Shown piece by piece: positions 1-8,758 of a stretch of 64,000 bases of DNA (the first letter of the stretch is position 1; each line of letters starts with the position of its first letter). The stretch comes from Bacteroides sp. Lineage in GTDB: Bacteria; Bacteroidota; Bacteroidia; Bacteroidales; Muribaculaceae. Location of the stretch: assembly GCA_014801985.1 (NCBI GenBank), contig JAAVDD010000013.1:6702-70701 (forward strand). The letters are read 5' to 3'. The translations under genes were made by a program, and so were the position numbers. The notes beneath the pieces are model-generated. The model worked only from the letters and a program-made list of their open reading frames with translations. It searched no databases and was not told the origin of the DNA.

Positions 1-126
1 AGCAGCAACCGTCGTGTTGAGGAGGAGGAAGATGAGGATGACGACTACTTCGATCCCACTGCCAATCCCTTCGATCCAAACCAAAAACGCCGTCGGACCA
101 ACAACAATGCCGGATATGGGTATTGA
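1..126 (+). CDS. C-terminal end of a protein truncated by the window edge; acidic then basic tail (...EEEEDEDDDYFDPTANPFDPNQKRRRTNNNAGYGY*)
   Basis: Open frame 1 from base 1 to TGA at 124-126; family not identifiable from 41 residues. Confidence 0.6.
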   Translation, partial: SSNRRVEEEEDEDDDYFDPTANPFDPNQKRRRTNNNAGYGY

Positions 127-195
127 GAGGGGATGGAAATGGCGAGTTATAGGTTATAAGGTTATTAGAAATTAGAAAATTCACTCCAAAAGATT

Positions 196-1749
196 ATGAA
201 ATATCCCGTTGGTATCCAAAGTTTTGAATTCATACGCAGGGGAGGATATGTTTATGTAGATAAGACCGACGTAATCCATCATCTCGTGTCTTCGGGCAGC
301 TATTTCTTTTTAGGGCGTCCCCGCAGATTCGGGAAAAGTCTCCTCCTATCTACCCTCGAAGCTTATTTTCAAGGACGTAAAGAGCTCTTCGACGGTCTGG
401 CAATTGATCGCCTCCAGCCCGACGAATGGGAATCATATCCTGTGGTGCGCATTGATCTCAGCGGGCAGAATTTTAATTCTCCGGGGGAATTCACTCATTA
501 TCTTAAAGGATATTTGGAAGATATTGAAACCAAATTCGACCTTAATACTTTTGCAGAAGATATATCCACAAAATTTCGCCGTATTGTTCAAGCCTTGCAC
601 GCTAAATTCAATAAAAAGGTGGTAATTCTTATTGACGAATATGACAGCCCGTTGACAAGGAATAGCAGCAAGCCGGCTTTGCAGGAAGAGATTCGCGGCG
701 AGATGCAGGGCTTCTATTCGGGAATTAAACCGTTGGCCGAGCATGTCCGTTTCTGTATGCTGACGGGTGTGACCAAATACGGGAAGCTGTCAATCTTCTC
801 CACCCTCAATAATCTCGACGACATATCTTTCGATGAAGCTTATTCCTCAATCTGCGGCATCACCGATAGCGAATTGCGTGAATATCTCGGAGACGGATTG
901 AATCGATTGGCCCGGAAATATTCCCTCCCGGTCGAAGCAGCCTATCAGAAAATGAAAGACTATTATGATGGTTACCATTTCTCTGAAAAGCTAATTGATA
1001 TTTATAATCCATTCAGCGTGATGAGTGCGCTTTCCAAAGAACGGTTAGGAGAATACTGGTTTGAAACAGGCACTCCCACCATGTTGGTTGATTTTCTAAG
1101 AAATCCGCAAAAGGAGATCCCTGAGCTCAGCGGTATCAGGGTAAGGCGCGAAACTATCTCCAACATCTCCCTGTTCCAACCGCAGTTTGTCGCGCTTCTT
1201 TATCAGACCGGTTACCTCACCATAAAGGCCTTTGATGCCGAGAGAGATCGCTACACTCTGGATTTCCCCAATCGGGAGGTAAGGCTGGGATTCTTCAGCT
1301 CCTTGCTTCCTATTTACGCTCATCTCCAGCGTTCGGAAACGGATAGTGTATCAGAGAATATCTTGGATGCCATTCTTGAAGGGAGTCCTGAAAAACTAAT
1401 CTCCTGCTTATCCTCCTTTTTAGCATCTATCCCTTCCGGGCTACATAAGCATACAGGCAAATATGAATCCCATTACCAGCTGATACTTTATCTTCTCTTC
1501 CGATTGATAGGCACAAGCGTAAGCGTAGAATATCAGACTTCCGACGGCTTCATCGACATTCTCATAAAGACCGACCGATACATATTCCTAATGGAATTAA
1601 AAGTTGACGGCACAGCCTCGGAAGCTCTCGCTCAGATAGAAGAAAAAGGCTATCCCCTCCCCTTCGCCGCCGACTCGCGAACCCTCTTCCGAATAGGAAT
1701 CAGCTTCGATTCGAAGACAAGAAGGATAAACGACTATTTGATTGGGTAA
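196..1749 (+). CDS. AAA-ATPase-like protein with C-terminal PD-(D/E)XK nuclease-like domain (AAA-ATPase_like/DUF1703 type)
   Basis: Walker A-like GRPRRFGKSLLLSTL, Walker B VVILIDEYD, C-terminal GFIDILIKTDRYIFLMELK (D...ExK). Confidence 0.85.
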   Translation: MKYPVGIQSFEFIRRGGYVYVDKTDVIHHLVSSGSYFFLGRPRRFGKSLLLSTLEAYFQGRKELFDGLAIDRLQPDEWESYPVVRIDLSGQNFNSPGEFTHYLKGYLEDIETKFDLNTFAEDISTKFRRIVQALHAKFNKKVVILIDEYDSPLTRNSSKPALQEEIRGEMQGFYSGIKPLAEHVRFCMLTGVTKYGKLSIFSTLNNLDDISFDEAYSSICGITDSELREYLGDGLNRLARKYSLPVEAAYQKMKDYYDGYHFSEKLIDIYNPFSVMSALSKERLGEYWFETGTPTMLVDFLRNPQKEIPELSGIRVRRETISNISLFQPQFVALLYQTGYLTIKAFDAERDRYTLDFPNREVRLGFFSSLLPIYAHLQRSETDSVSENILDAILEGSPEKLISCLSSFLASIPSGLHKHTGKYESHYQLILYLLFRLIGTSVSVEYQTSDGFIDILIKTDRYIFLMELKVDGTASEALAQIEEKGYPLPFAADSRTLFRIGISFDSKTRRINDYLIG

Positions 1750-1775
1750 AACTCTGAAAGATTTGCTATTGTTAT

Positions 1776-2736
1776 AGAAGTTGTTTAAACTAATTTGATT
1801 TGTGAAATTTTTTAAGGGAAATAACGATAAATGCGAGAAAGTTCCATCCTTTCCAACTGGATACTGTGGTGTCAAAGCGTGTGAGAACAGCTTTGAAACC
1901 ATCCATCCAAGCATTTGTACGTTCAATTTTCCATCTATGTTTATACATCTCTTCATCATAAAGCCATTCCTCCGTGTTTTCTCCTCCGTTGCGGGGATTT
2001 GGACACACATTGGGAATGATGCCGTAGGAGATAAGGGCACTTCTGAGTTCCTTTCCGTCAAATCCTGCATCGAGGTCACAGAAGAGGCCGTCGACAGCAA
2101 TATCTGCCGTACAAAGCTGACTGATGATTTCATCCACCCTGTCCTCTATCTCGAAGAGGTCGGCATGATTGCCAGCCTGAGGCTCAGCCATGGCAAGTGG
2201 TATCCCCTGATTATCCGAAAGGAAAAGCGCATTGGTAGTACATCGCTTTTTCCTTCCCTGATATTCAGTCTTTTCTCCTCCACGGTACGCCGGTGTATGG
2301 GAACCGTCAATATGAGAGATGGAAAGATCAAGCTTACTTTTATTCTTATTGAGGATTCCGGAATAGATCCTCCGCCATTCCTCCTTAACAGACCATTTAC
2401 GGTAATGATGGAAGACTGTGTTCCAACTCGGAAGTTCCCCGCTGAAAAGATGGCCTATCGGCAACAGACGCCACTGGCATCCGCTCTTGAGCTTGTAGAG
2501 GATTGCATTTACAATCTCAACAAGATCGAATTTGGAAGTGAAACCTCTTTTTGCTATCGAAAGATAGGGCATAATTTCAGATTTTATTGTATCTTTGTCG
2601 AGTACAGCGTATTCTGGCATTGGTACGATATATTAGAGTTTGGCGACAATAATATAGTGCGTACTTTGTAGAATGCGCTGTATTTTAATTATTTTACTGC
2701 ATTATTAACATCTCGAAATAAGTTTAAACAACTTCC
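1776..2736. mobile_element. IS5-like insertion sequence, ~961 bp
   Basis: Terminal inverted repeats aGAAGTTGTTTAAACT (1776-1791) and gGAAGTTGTTTAAACT (reverse complement of 2721-2736), flanked by TTAT (1772-1775 and 2737-2740); encloses one transposase. Confidence 0.8.
1790..2620 (-). CDS. IS5 family transposase
   Basis: DDE-type signature: HIDGSHTPAYRGG, AVDGLFCDLDAGFDG, HRWKIERTNAWMDGFK; full-length frame. Confidence 0.88.
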   Translation of the reverse strand: MPEYAVLDKDTIKSEIMPYLSIAKRGFTSKFDLVEIVNAILYKLKSGCQWRLLPIGHLFSGELPSWNTVFHHYRKWSVKEEWRRIYSGILNKNKSKLDLSISHIDGSHTPAYRGGEKTEYQGRKKRCTTNALFLSDNQGIPLAMAEPQAGNHADLFEIEDRVDEIISQLCTADIAVDGLFCDLDAGFDGKELRSALISYGIIPNVCPNPRNGGENTEEWLYDEEMYKHRWKIERTNAWMDGFKAVLTRFDTTVSSWKGWNFLAFIVISLKKFHKSN

Positions 2737-2757
2737 TTATAAGAAACTCAATAATCT

Positions 2758-4446
2758 ATGAAGAAACAGATACTTTTTTTTGCTACAACCTGCATGGCAG
2801 GTTTGTCAGTTTACGGACAGGATGCGAGTGCGATTGACGCATATCGGTTTTCTCAACCGGATTTAAAGGGAACAGCTCGCTTTATGTCTATGGGTGGTGC
2901 TTTCGGTGCATTGGGAGGTGATTTATCCACACTTTCTCAGAATCCCGCAGGTATAGGTGTCTACAGAAGTAACGAAATCGGATTTACACTTGATCTTGAT
3001 TTCCAAAATGCATCCTCCACTTCACAAGGGGTGAAGACAGGTGTGAACCAGACAAAATTCCTTCTTAATAATTTGGGAGGAGTAGCCACACTCCGCCTTC
3101 CAAGTTCAACAGTACCGAATCTTAATTTAGGCTTCACCTATAATAAGGGGGCATCATTTAATCGACGTTATCAAGGAGTCATTCCGCGATTAAATATCTC
3201 GATGAGTAATTATATTGCCGGGACTGCAAACAATAACGGATTGACAGTAGCGGATGTTGAATCTTCTGATAACTTTAATGCTTATAACCCTAACGATGGT
3301 GGTTTGCAGGCACCTTGGCTTACAATTCTGGGATATGACGGCTATCTGATCAATCCTAACGGTGATCCGAATGATCCTTATTGGACAGGGCAGTGGGGGG
3401 AGGCCTCTACTGTGGATGGTGTCACGAACCCGGCAACCTCAGGCTCCGGATACTTCGACGTAATTGAAAAGGGGTCTGTGGATGAATATAATATCGCTAT
3501 TGGAGGTAACATCGCAAATAAGGTCTACTGGGGTATGAATTTCGATATCATTAATTTTGATTATCGTCTTCAGAGTTTATGGGGAGAGAATCTGGAAAAT
3601 GCCTGGGTTTATAATGAATCCACCGGCAATGTAGGACAGACCACTTCACAATGGAATATGCAAAACCTATATCGTGCTAACGGATCAGGTTTCAATTACC
3701 AGCTCGGAGTGATTGTAAAACCAATCCAGGAATTACGTCTTGGTCTTGCCTTCCATACTCCGACATGGTATAACCTTACACAGACCTATAGCGCCGATAT
3801 TCTTGGAAGCTATTATGGTAAGGATTATAATCCCATGACCAACAATGGCACACCCGGTTACTGCGATGTCAATCTCCGTACACCCTGGAAGGTTATAGCC
3901 AGTGCTGCCGCCGTAATTGGATCTAAGCTCATCGTATCAGCCGATTATGAGTGGCAGGCATATCAACACATGAAGCTATCTGAGCCGACATATAATGATT
4001 ATTATTATGATTATTATGCAATTCCAGGTTCTCCTTTCAATCCTGATATATATGCGGAAACCAATCAGGATATCAAGGATTATTATAAACAGACAAATAC
4101 ATTGCGTGTGGGTGCTGAATATAGAGTGACTCCGAAATTTAGTGTACGTGCTGGGTATAGCTTTGTCTCCTCTCCTGTGACATCTAAGGCTAAGGAGAAT
4201 CAGATTCCGGTGTATACTGTCGGCACAGTGACCGACTACCGTTTTGATAATGAAACCAATTATATAACTTGTGGTTTGGGATATAGATTCTCAGGATTCT
4301 ATGTGGATCTGGCCTACGTCTATAAACACATGACAAGTGAATATCATGCATTCTCTCCGGATCCCACTTCAAACATAAGAACTCCTCAGGCAAGCGTATC
4401 ACTCAACAACAGCCAGCTGGTTTTATCCTGTGGGTTAAAATTCTAA
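2758..4446 (+). CDS. Outer membrane beta-barrel protein, OmpP1/FadL/TodX-like
   Basis: Signal peptide; N-terminal FMSMGGAFGALGGDLSTLSQNPAGIGVYRS motif typical of the family; C-terminal Phe. Confidence 0.75.
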   Translation: MKKQILFFATTCMAGLSVYGQDASAIDAYRFSQPDLKGTARFMSMGGAFGALGGDLSTLSQNPAGIGVYRSNEIGFTLDLDFQNASSTSQGVKTGVNQTKFLLNNLGGVATLRLPSSTVPNLNLGFTYNKGASFNRRYQGVIPRLNISMSNYIAGTANNNGLTVADVESSDNFNAYNPNDGGLQAPWLTILGYDGYLINPNGDPNDPYWTGQWGEASTVDGVTNPATSGSGYFDVIEKGSVDEYNIAIGGNIANKVYWGMNFDIINFDYRLQSLWGENLENAWVYNESTGNVGQTTSQWNMQNLYRANGSGFNYQLGVIVKPIQELRLGLAFHTPTWYNLTQTYSADILGSYYGKDYNPMTNNGTPGYCDVNLRTPWKVIASAAAVIGSKLIVSADYEWQAYQHMKLSEPTYNDYYYDYYAIPGSPFNPDIYAETNQDIKDYYKQTNTLRVGAEYRVTPKFSVRAGYSFVSSPVTSKAKENQIPVYTVGTVTDYRFDNETNYITCGLGYRFSGFYVDLAYVYKHMTSEYHAFSPDPTSNIRTPQASVSLNNSQLVLSCGLKF

Positions 4447-4462
4447 AAAAATCCACTATATG

Positions 4463-4497
4463 AAAGGATGGTGCTCAATTATGGGCATCCATCCTTT
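4463..4497. terminator. Hairpin between convergent genes (AAAGGATGG...CCATCCTTT)
   Basis: 9-bp perfect stem downstream of the 2758-4446 CDS and overlapping the 3' end of the minus-strand CDS. Confidence 0.55.
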
Positions 4498-5692
4498 TCC
4501 CTTCTATAATCATTGGCTTTCCCTTGCGACCTATCCTGAAAGCATAGATAAAATTATTAGGATTCTCTTTGAGTCCAAATTTCGTTCTTATTTCTTCTGC
4601 TTTTGCAGGATAATTTCGAGAAACGACACTGAAGCCACGTCCTTTAAGATGTTTAAGTTCTTTAGAGGTGGGGATTCTTTCAATTTTTATGATCCTACCT
4701 GGAAAATCGGCAATAAGAGAGGGAGAAACATATAATTCTGTGTTGGCAGATATTTTCTTTATATCCGTAAATCTTCTGCATATCTCGCGAGCGGCATTAA
4801 GTTTCATAAGGGCTGAATTAGGTTCATAAAGATAAAATTCAGCTACTATGTCTTGAATTTCCGCAATCGGTATAGATGTTTCATTTTTCTCATTTGTCAA
4901 AGAGAAAGATGATTTGATTCCTTTATCATCAAGATCCACAGCATGTAGTAAAGGTTTACCCGAAATCTCTCTCTTCAGATGAATAAGAACCTCCTTGCAT
5001 TCATTTTTTACACTTACCACATATATGGCATTAATGTATTCAAGCTCATTCCGAATAGCTGATATATCGAGAAGAGGGGAGGCTTTAATGTATAATTCAC
5101 TTCCAGATTCTATTATAATTCGGTATAATTTGGTAACGTCTGGTAAACAATCTGAAAGAGCATAGGTTCTATTTTTGGAAGCATCTCTTCTGGCAGGATC
5201 AATGAAAAATAAATCCGGAAAGATTGTTAGAGATTTTAAATAATCCACACAATCTTTGCACACAACTTCAAGTTTAGGAATATTTAGAACATTGGAATTA
5301 TAGGCTAAAGCATCTGCTTTTATAGGATCAAGTTCAACACATGTCATATTGTTTCCTTGTCTGGCAATTGTCATTGCATCTATACCTAACCCTGTGGTAA
5401 GGTCAACAACCTTCTTTCCCGTTCCAATTAAAGAGGCATGGAAATTTGCCACTCGCTCATCCGAGGCTTGTTCTGAAGAGATAGCGTCAGGAAATAAAAA
5501 GGCCGGATGGGAAAGATAATATGGGATTTTTTTATAAGCCTTGTTCCGACAAGCAATCTGCATCACGGCAAATTTAAGGTCAAAAGATAGTTCCTTCTTA
5601 CTAAATTTCATTAAAATATCCTCAGGCCGAGCGTGAATATGGTCAGATACAAATTGAATTAATTCCTTATGAGTGTCTATTTGAGATTCCAT
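4475..5692 (-). CDS. Class I SAM-dependent methyltransferase with THUMP-like C-terminal domain
   Basis: VVDLTTGLGIDAMTIA, VELDPIKADAL, LFFIDPARRD motifs. Confidence 0.75.
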   Translation of the reverse strand: MESQIDTHKELIQFVSDHIHARPEDILMKFSKKELSFDLKFAVMQIACRNKAYKKIPYYLSHPAFLFPDAISSEQASDERVANFHASLIGTGKKVVDLTTGLGIDAMTIARQGNNMTCVELDPIKADALAYNSNVLNIPKLEVVCKDCVDYLKSLTIFPDLFFIDPARRDASKNRTYALSDCLPDVTKLYRIIIESGSELYIKASPLLDISAIRNELEYINAIYVVSVKNECKEVLIHLKREISGKPLLHAVDLDDKGIKSSFSLTNEKNETSIPIAEIQDIVAEFYLYEPNSALMKLNAAREICRRFTDIKKISANTELYVSPSLIADFPGRIIKIERIPTSKELKHLKGRGFSVVSRNYPAKAEEIRTKFGLKENPNNFIYAFRIGRKGKPMIIEGKRMDAHN

Positions 5693-5852
5693 TTTTAAAA
5701 ATTAGTTAAATTATAATTCAAAATTAAGCATTTTTTCTTACTTTTACTCCATTTTAGCTAACTTTGCAAAAAATATACTCATCTCTAAAACGAGAATGGG
5801 CTAAACTTCAATTTTCTCTCCCTTTTTATAGATAAGAAGGATATAAACAAAG

Positions 5853-7328
5853 ATGAAAATAACAAAATCAATATTGAGGTATTTTCTATTGGCAGTAATG
5901 TTATTTACAGGAATGACTTTATTGGCAGCAGAAAAAGATTCAGAGTTTGTCGTAGTAATAGATCCCGGTCATGGTGGACATGATACAGGTGCTATTGATA
6001 ACGGCGTGAAGGAGAAGGATATCAATCTTGCAGTAGCAAAACGATTGCAGGAAGATATACACAAGAAACTCAAGGGAGTCAAGGTGGTGATGACCAGAAG
6101 CAATGATAGTTTTGTAACATTGCAGGGTCGTGCCGATATAGCCAATCGGAACAAAGCTGACCTTTTCATTTCCATCCATACCAACTCTGTAGATGCAAAG
6201 AACCCTAATCGAAAGACTGTGGCAGGAACTTCAGTTTACGCTTTAGGACTACATAAGGATAAAGATAACCTTAATGTTGCAAAACGAGAGAATGCCGTAA
6301 TTGAGCTTGAACAGAACCATGAGCAGAAATATAGTGGATTTGACCCCTCTAAAGATGAATCCTATATCATCTTTGAAATGGCTCAAAAAAAGAATTTAGA
6401 ACAAAGCTTAAAGTTTGCCAACTATGCTCAAAAGCAGCTTGTATCTCATGCCTTACGAAAAGACAGGGGTGTAAAGCAAGCTGGGTTCTGGGTTCTATGG
6501 GCAACTTCAATGCCTGCGGTATTGGTCGAACTTGATTTTATTTGCAATCCTACCTCGGCTCAATTTATGGGTTCTTCGGAAGGTGTTAAAAAAATGGCAG
6601 AGTCGTTATGTTCAGCAGTGGAACAGTATTATAATAGTGTGAAGAATTCCAATGGTGTTGGAAAGCGAGTATCTTTGAATTCAAAAACTAAGGGATCTTC
6701 TCAAAATGTAGCACAAAAGAGTGTTGCATCGACATCAAAATCAGCTTCCGCGGTATCTTCGCATTCAAATACTGTTCAATCCTCTGAAGATAATAGGGGG
6801 GAACTGGTGGGTCAATCAAAAGCAAAGAGGACAGATACTCCACCGACAATTACAAAGTCGTCTGCCAACACACGTGGTGTCACTACTGCGAGAAAGCGTA
6901 GATCCACCTCCTCAAAATTGGCTTCTGAGAAGCGTAATGTCTCCACATCTTCAATTGTTGTTAAGTCGGAAAAAGACTACTTGGCTAAATCCTCTGATAA
7001 GAAACCGGTGGTGAAACAGGAGAAGCCGACCCCGGTAAAGGAGACTCCTAAAGAACGGAAAAAACGTCTTGCTCTTGAGAAGAAGAATAAAGAAAAGGAG
7101 AGAAAAGAAAAAGAGGCTGTTAGAAAAAAGGAAGCAAAAGCTAAGGAAGAAGCCTTGAAGAAAAAACGGAAAGAAGCTCAAAAAAAGACAAACAACAATA
7201 ATAATTCTAAAAAGAAAGTTGTTGTAAATAAGAGCGCATCCTCATCATCTACTAAGAGTAGGGATAATAAGTCCTCTTCCTCCATACAGGTGAAGAAACG
7301 TAAATCGCTTAATTCTAAAAGCAAATAA
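5853..7328 (+). CDS. N-acetylmuramoyl-L-alanine amidase (Amidase_3) with long Lys/Ser-rich C-terminal tail
   Basis: VVIDPGHGGHDTGAIDNGVKEKDINLAVAKRL, SIHTNS, PAVLVELDFICNP; signal peptide. Confidence 0.92.
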   Translation: MKITKSILRYFLLAVMLFTGMTLLAAEKDSEFVVVIDPGHGGHDTGAIDNGVKEKDINLAVAKRLQEDIHKKLKGVKVVMTRSNDSFVTLQGRADIANRNKADLFISIHTNSVDAKNPNRKTVAGTSVYALGLHKDKDNLNVAKRENAVIELEQNHEQKYSGFDPSKDESYIIFEMAQKKNLEQSLKFANYAQKQLVSHALRKDRGVKQAGFWVLWATSMPAVLVELDFICNPTSAQFMGSSEGVKKMAESLCSAVEQYYNSVKNSNGVGKRVSLNSKTKGSSQNVAQKSVASTSKSASAVSSHSNTVQSSEDNRGELVGQSKAKRTDTPPTITKSSANTRGVTTARKRRSTSSKLASEKRNVSTSSIVVKSEKDYLAKSSDKKPVVKQEKPTPVKETPKERKKRLALEKKNKEKERKEKEAVRKKEAKAKEEALKKKRKEAQKKTNNNNNSKKKVVVNKSASSSSTKSRDNKSSSSIQVKKRKSLNSKSK

Positions 7329-7389
7329 TATATAATCCAATGTGGACTATCATTTAATTTGACTACAAAGGAAATGAAAATATAAGGTT

Positions 7390-8322
7390 ATGAAAAAAAT
7401 ATTCAACAAGGAATTTAAAATCGGAGTCTTTGTTATACTTGCAATCCTGATTCTGATCTTTGGAATAGATTACCTTAAAGGAATCAATCTATTCAGCCCT
7501 GCTAATTTCTATTATGCATCCTACAACAATGTTCAGGGTCTGGAAGTGGCTGCTCCCGTCACATGTAATGGATATAAGGTAGGACAGGTCCGTGAGATTT
7601 CCTTTGATTACTCTAATCCTGGGAAAATAAAAGTGCAGCTTGCCTTGAATAAGAATTTCAAAATGCCTGAAAATTCACAGGCAATGATCGCATCTACTCT
7701 TTTGAGTGGTGCATATATTGATATTAAGATGGGGGATAGCAAGAAAATGCTTCCAATTGGTGGGGCCGTAACTCCGACAACGAGTCCGGATCTCATGGCA
7801 ACTGTAAGTAATGACATTATGCCTGCGGTGAGTGAAATGCTCCCTAAGATTGATGCAATTATGGATAATCTTAATGCAGCTACATCCAATCTCGCAGCCA
7901 TTTCAAGCGATCCGGCGTTGGCTACTTCGATTAAGCGTCTTAATGGTATTACAGGCAATGTAAATTCTATTACTGATAACTTCAATGCGGTTTCCGTAGG
8001 TTTAAAAGGGCAGGTCCCGGCTGTTATGAGAAATGTTAATTCTCTTACTTATGGTCTTGATACAATTGTAGCAAACCTTGGGGTCCTATCTTCTCAACTT
8101 AGAACACTTCCCCTTAATTCCACAGCAGATAATTTAAATGAGATTACAGAGAATTTAACGAAATTCTCTAATCAACTTAACGATAAGAATTCTTCTCTTG
8201 GAATGCTTATGAATGATCCTGAACTTTATAACCGATTAAACAATGTTGCAGCCGATGTCGACTCTTTAATTGTGGATATAAAGAAGAATCCTAAACGATA
8301 CATAAGTATTAAACTCTTATAA
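7390..8322 (+). CDS. MlaD/MCE family protein (phospholipid/lipid transport substrate-binding)
   Basis: N-terminal TM followed by NVQGLEVAAPVTCNGYKVGQVREI...STLLSGAYIDI MCE pattern. Confidence 0.88.
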   Translation: MKKIFNKEFKIGVFVILAILILIFGIDYLKGINLFSPANFYYASYNNVQGLEVAAPVTCNGYKVGQVREISFDYSNPGKIKVQLALNKNFKMPENSQAMIASTLLSGAYIDIKMGDSKKMLPIGGAVTPTTSPDLMATVSNDIMPAVSEMLPKIDAIMDNLNAATSNLAAISSDPALATSIKRLNGITGNVNSITDNFNAVSVGLKGQVPAVMRNVNSLTYGLDTIVANLGVLSSQLRTLPLNSTADNLNEITENLTKFSNQLNDKNSSLGMLMNDPELYNRLNNVAADVDSLIVDIKKNPKRYISIKLL

Positions 8323-8346
8323 AAACGACTTCTATTATTTATTTAA

Positions 8347-8375
8347 CAGGCGACCTAAATATTTTGGGTCGCCTG
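8347..8375 (+). terminator. Hairpin CAGGCGACC...GGTCGCCTG
   Basis: 9-bp perfect stem, 11-nt loop, 24 bp after the MCE stop codon. Confidence 0.65.
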
Positions 8376-8758
8376 CTTGTTGAACCAAGCTGTATTTAGA
8401 ATCAATCTAAATAAAATTTTAAATGAAATATGTATAACTTACAAATTAATAAGCAAATAGTATTCATAAGCATAAATAATTATTTAATCTACCAAAGAAT
8501 AAAAGTTTGATAATAGGAGAGTTGCAGAGATAGAAGATGAAATTAATGGTATTAAACAAATATTTGGGAATCAGACAAGTAAATAAAAGATGAAAAAAGC
8601 AAGAAAAATTAGATTTTTTTTTTAGATAAATTCTTATTTATTTTGTAGTCTGAAAAGAGGGCACATGTCATAACTCCATGTGTTTTCTTTAAGGCAAGCG
8701 GGTCTATAACTCCCCGTAAGTCTAACTCATAACTCAAACTCAAACAACAAATCTGAAA

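Noticed and set aside
1597-2671. Overlapping ORFs 1597..2133(-), 1802..2671(+), 2146..2331(-)
   Set aside because: Out-of-frame or antisense readings of the IS5 transposase and the adjacent AAA-ATPase gene; no family motifs
3990-4025. ATGATTATTATTATGATTATTATG microrepeat
   Set aside because: Short in-frame Tyr/Asp codon run (YNDYYYDYYA) in the outer-membrane protein; no sign of a longer tandem array
8376-8758. oriC next to dnaA
   Set aside because: AT-rich, but no TTATCCACA-like DnaA box was seen on either strand and GC skew could not be computed; not supported as an origin
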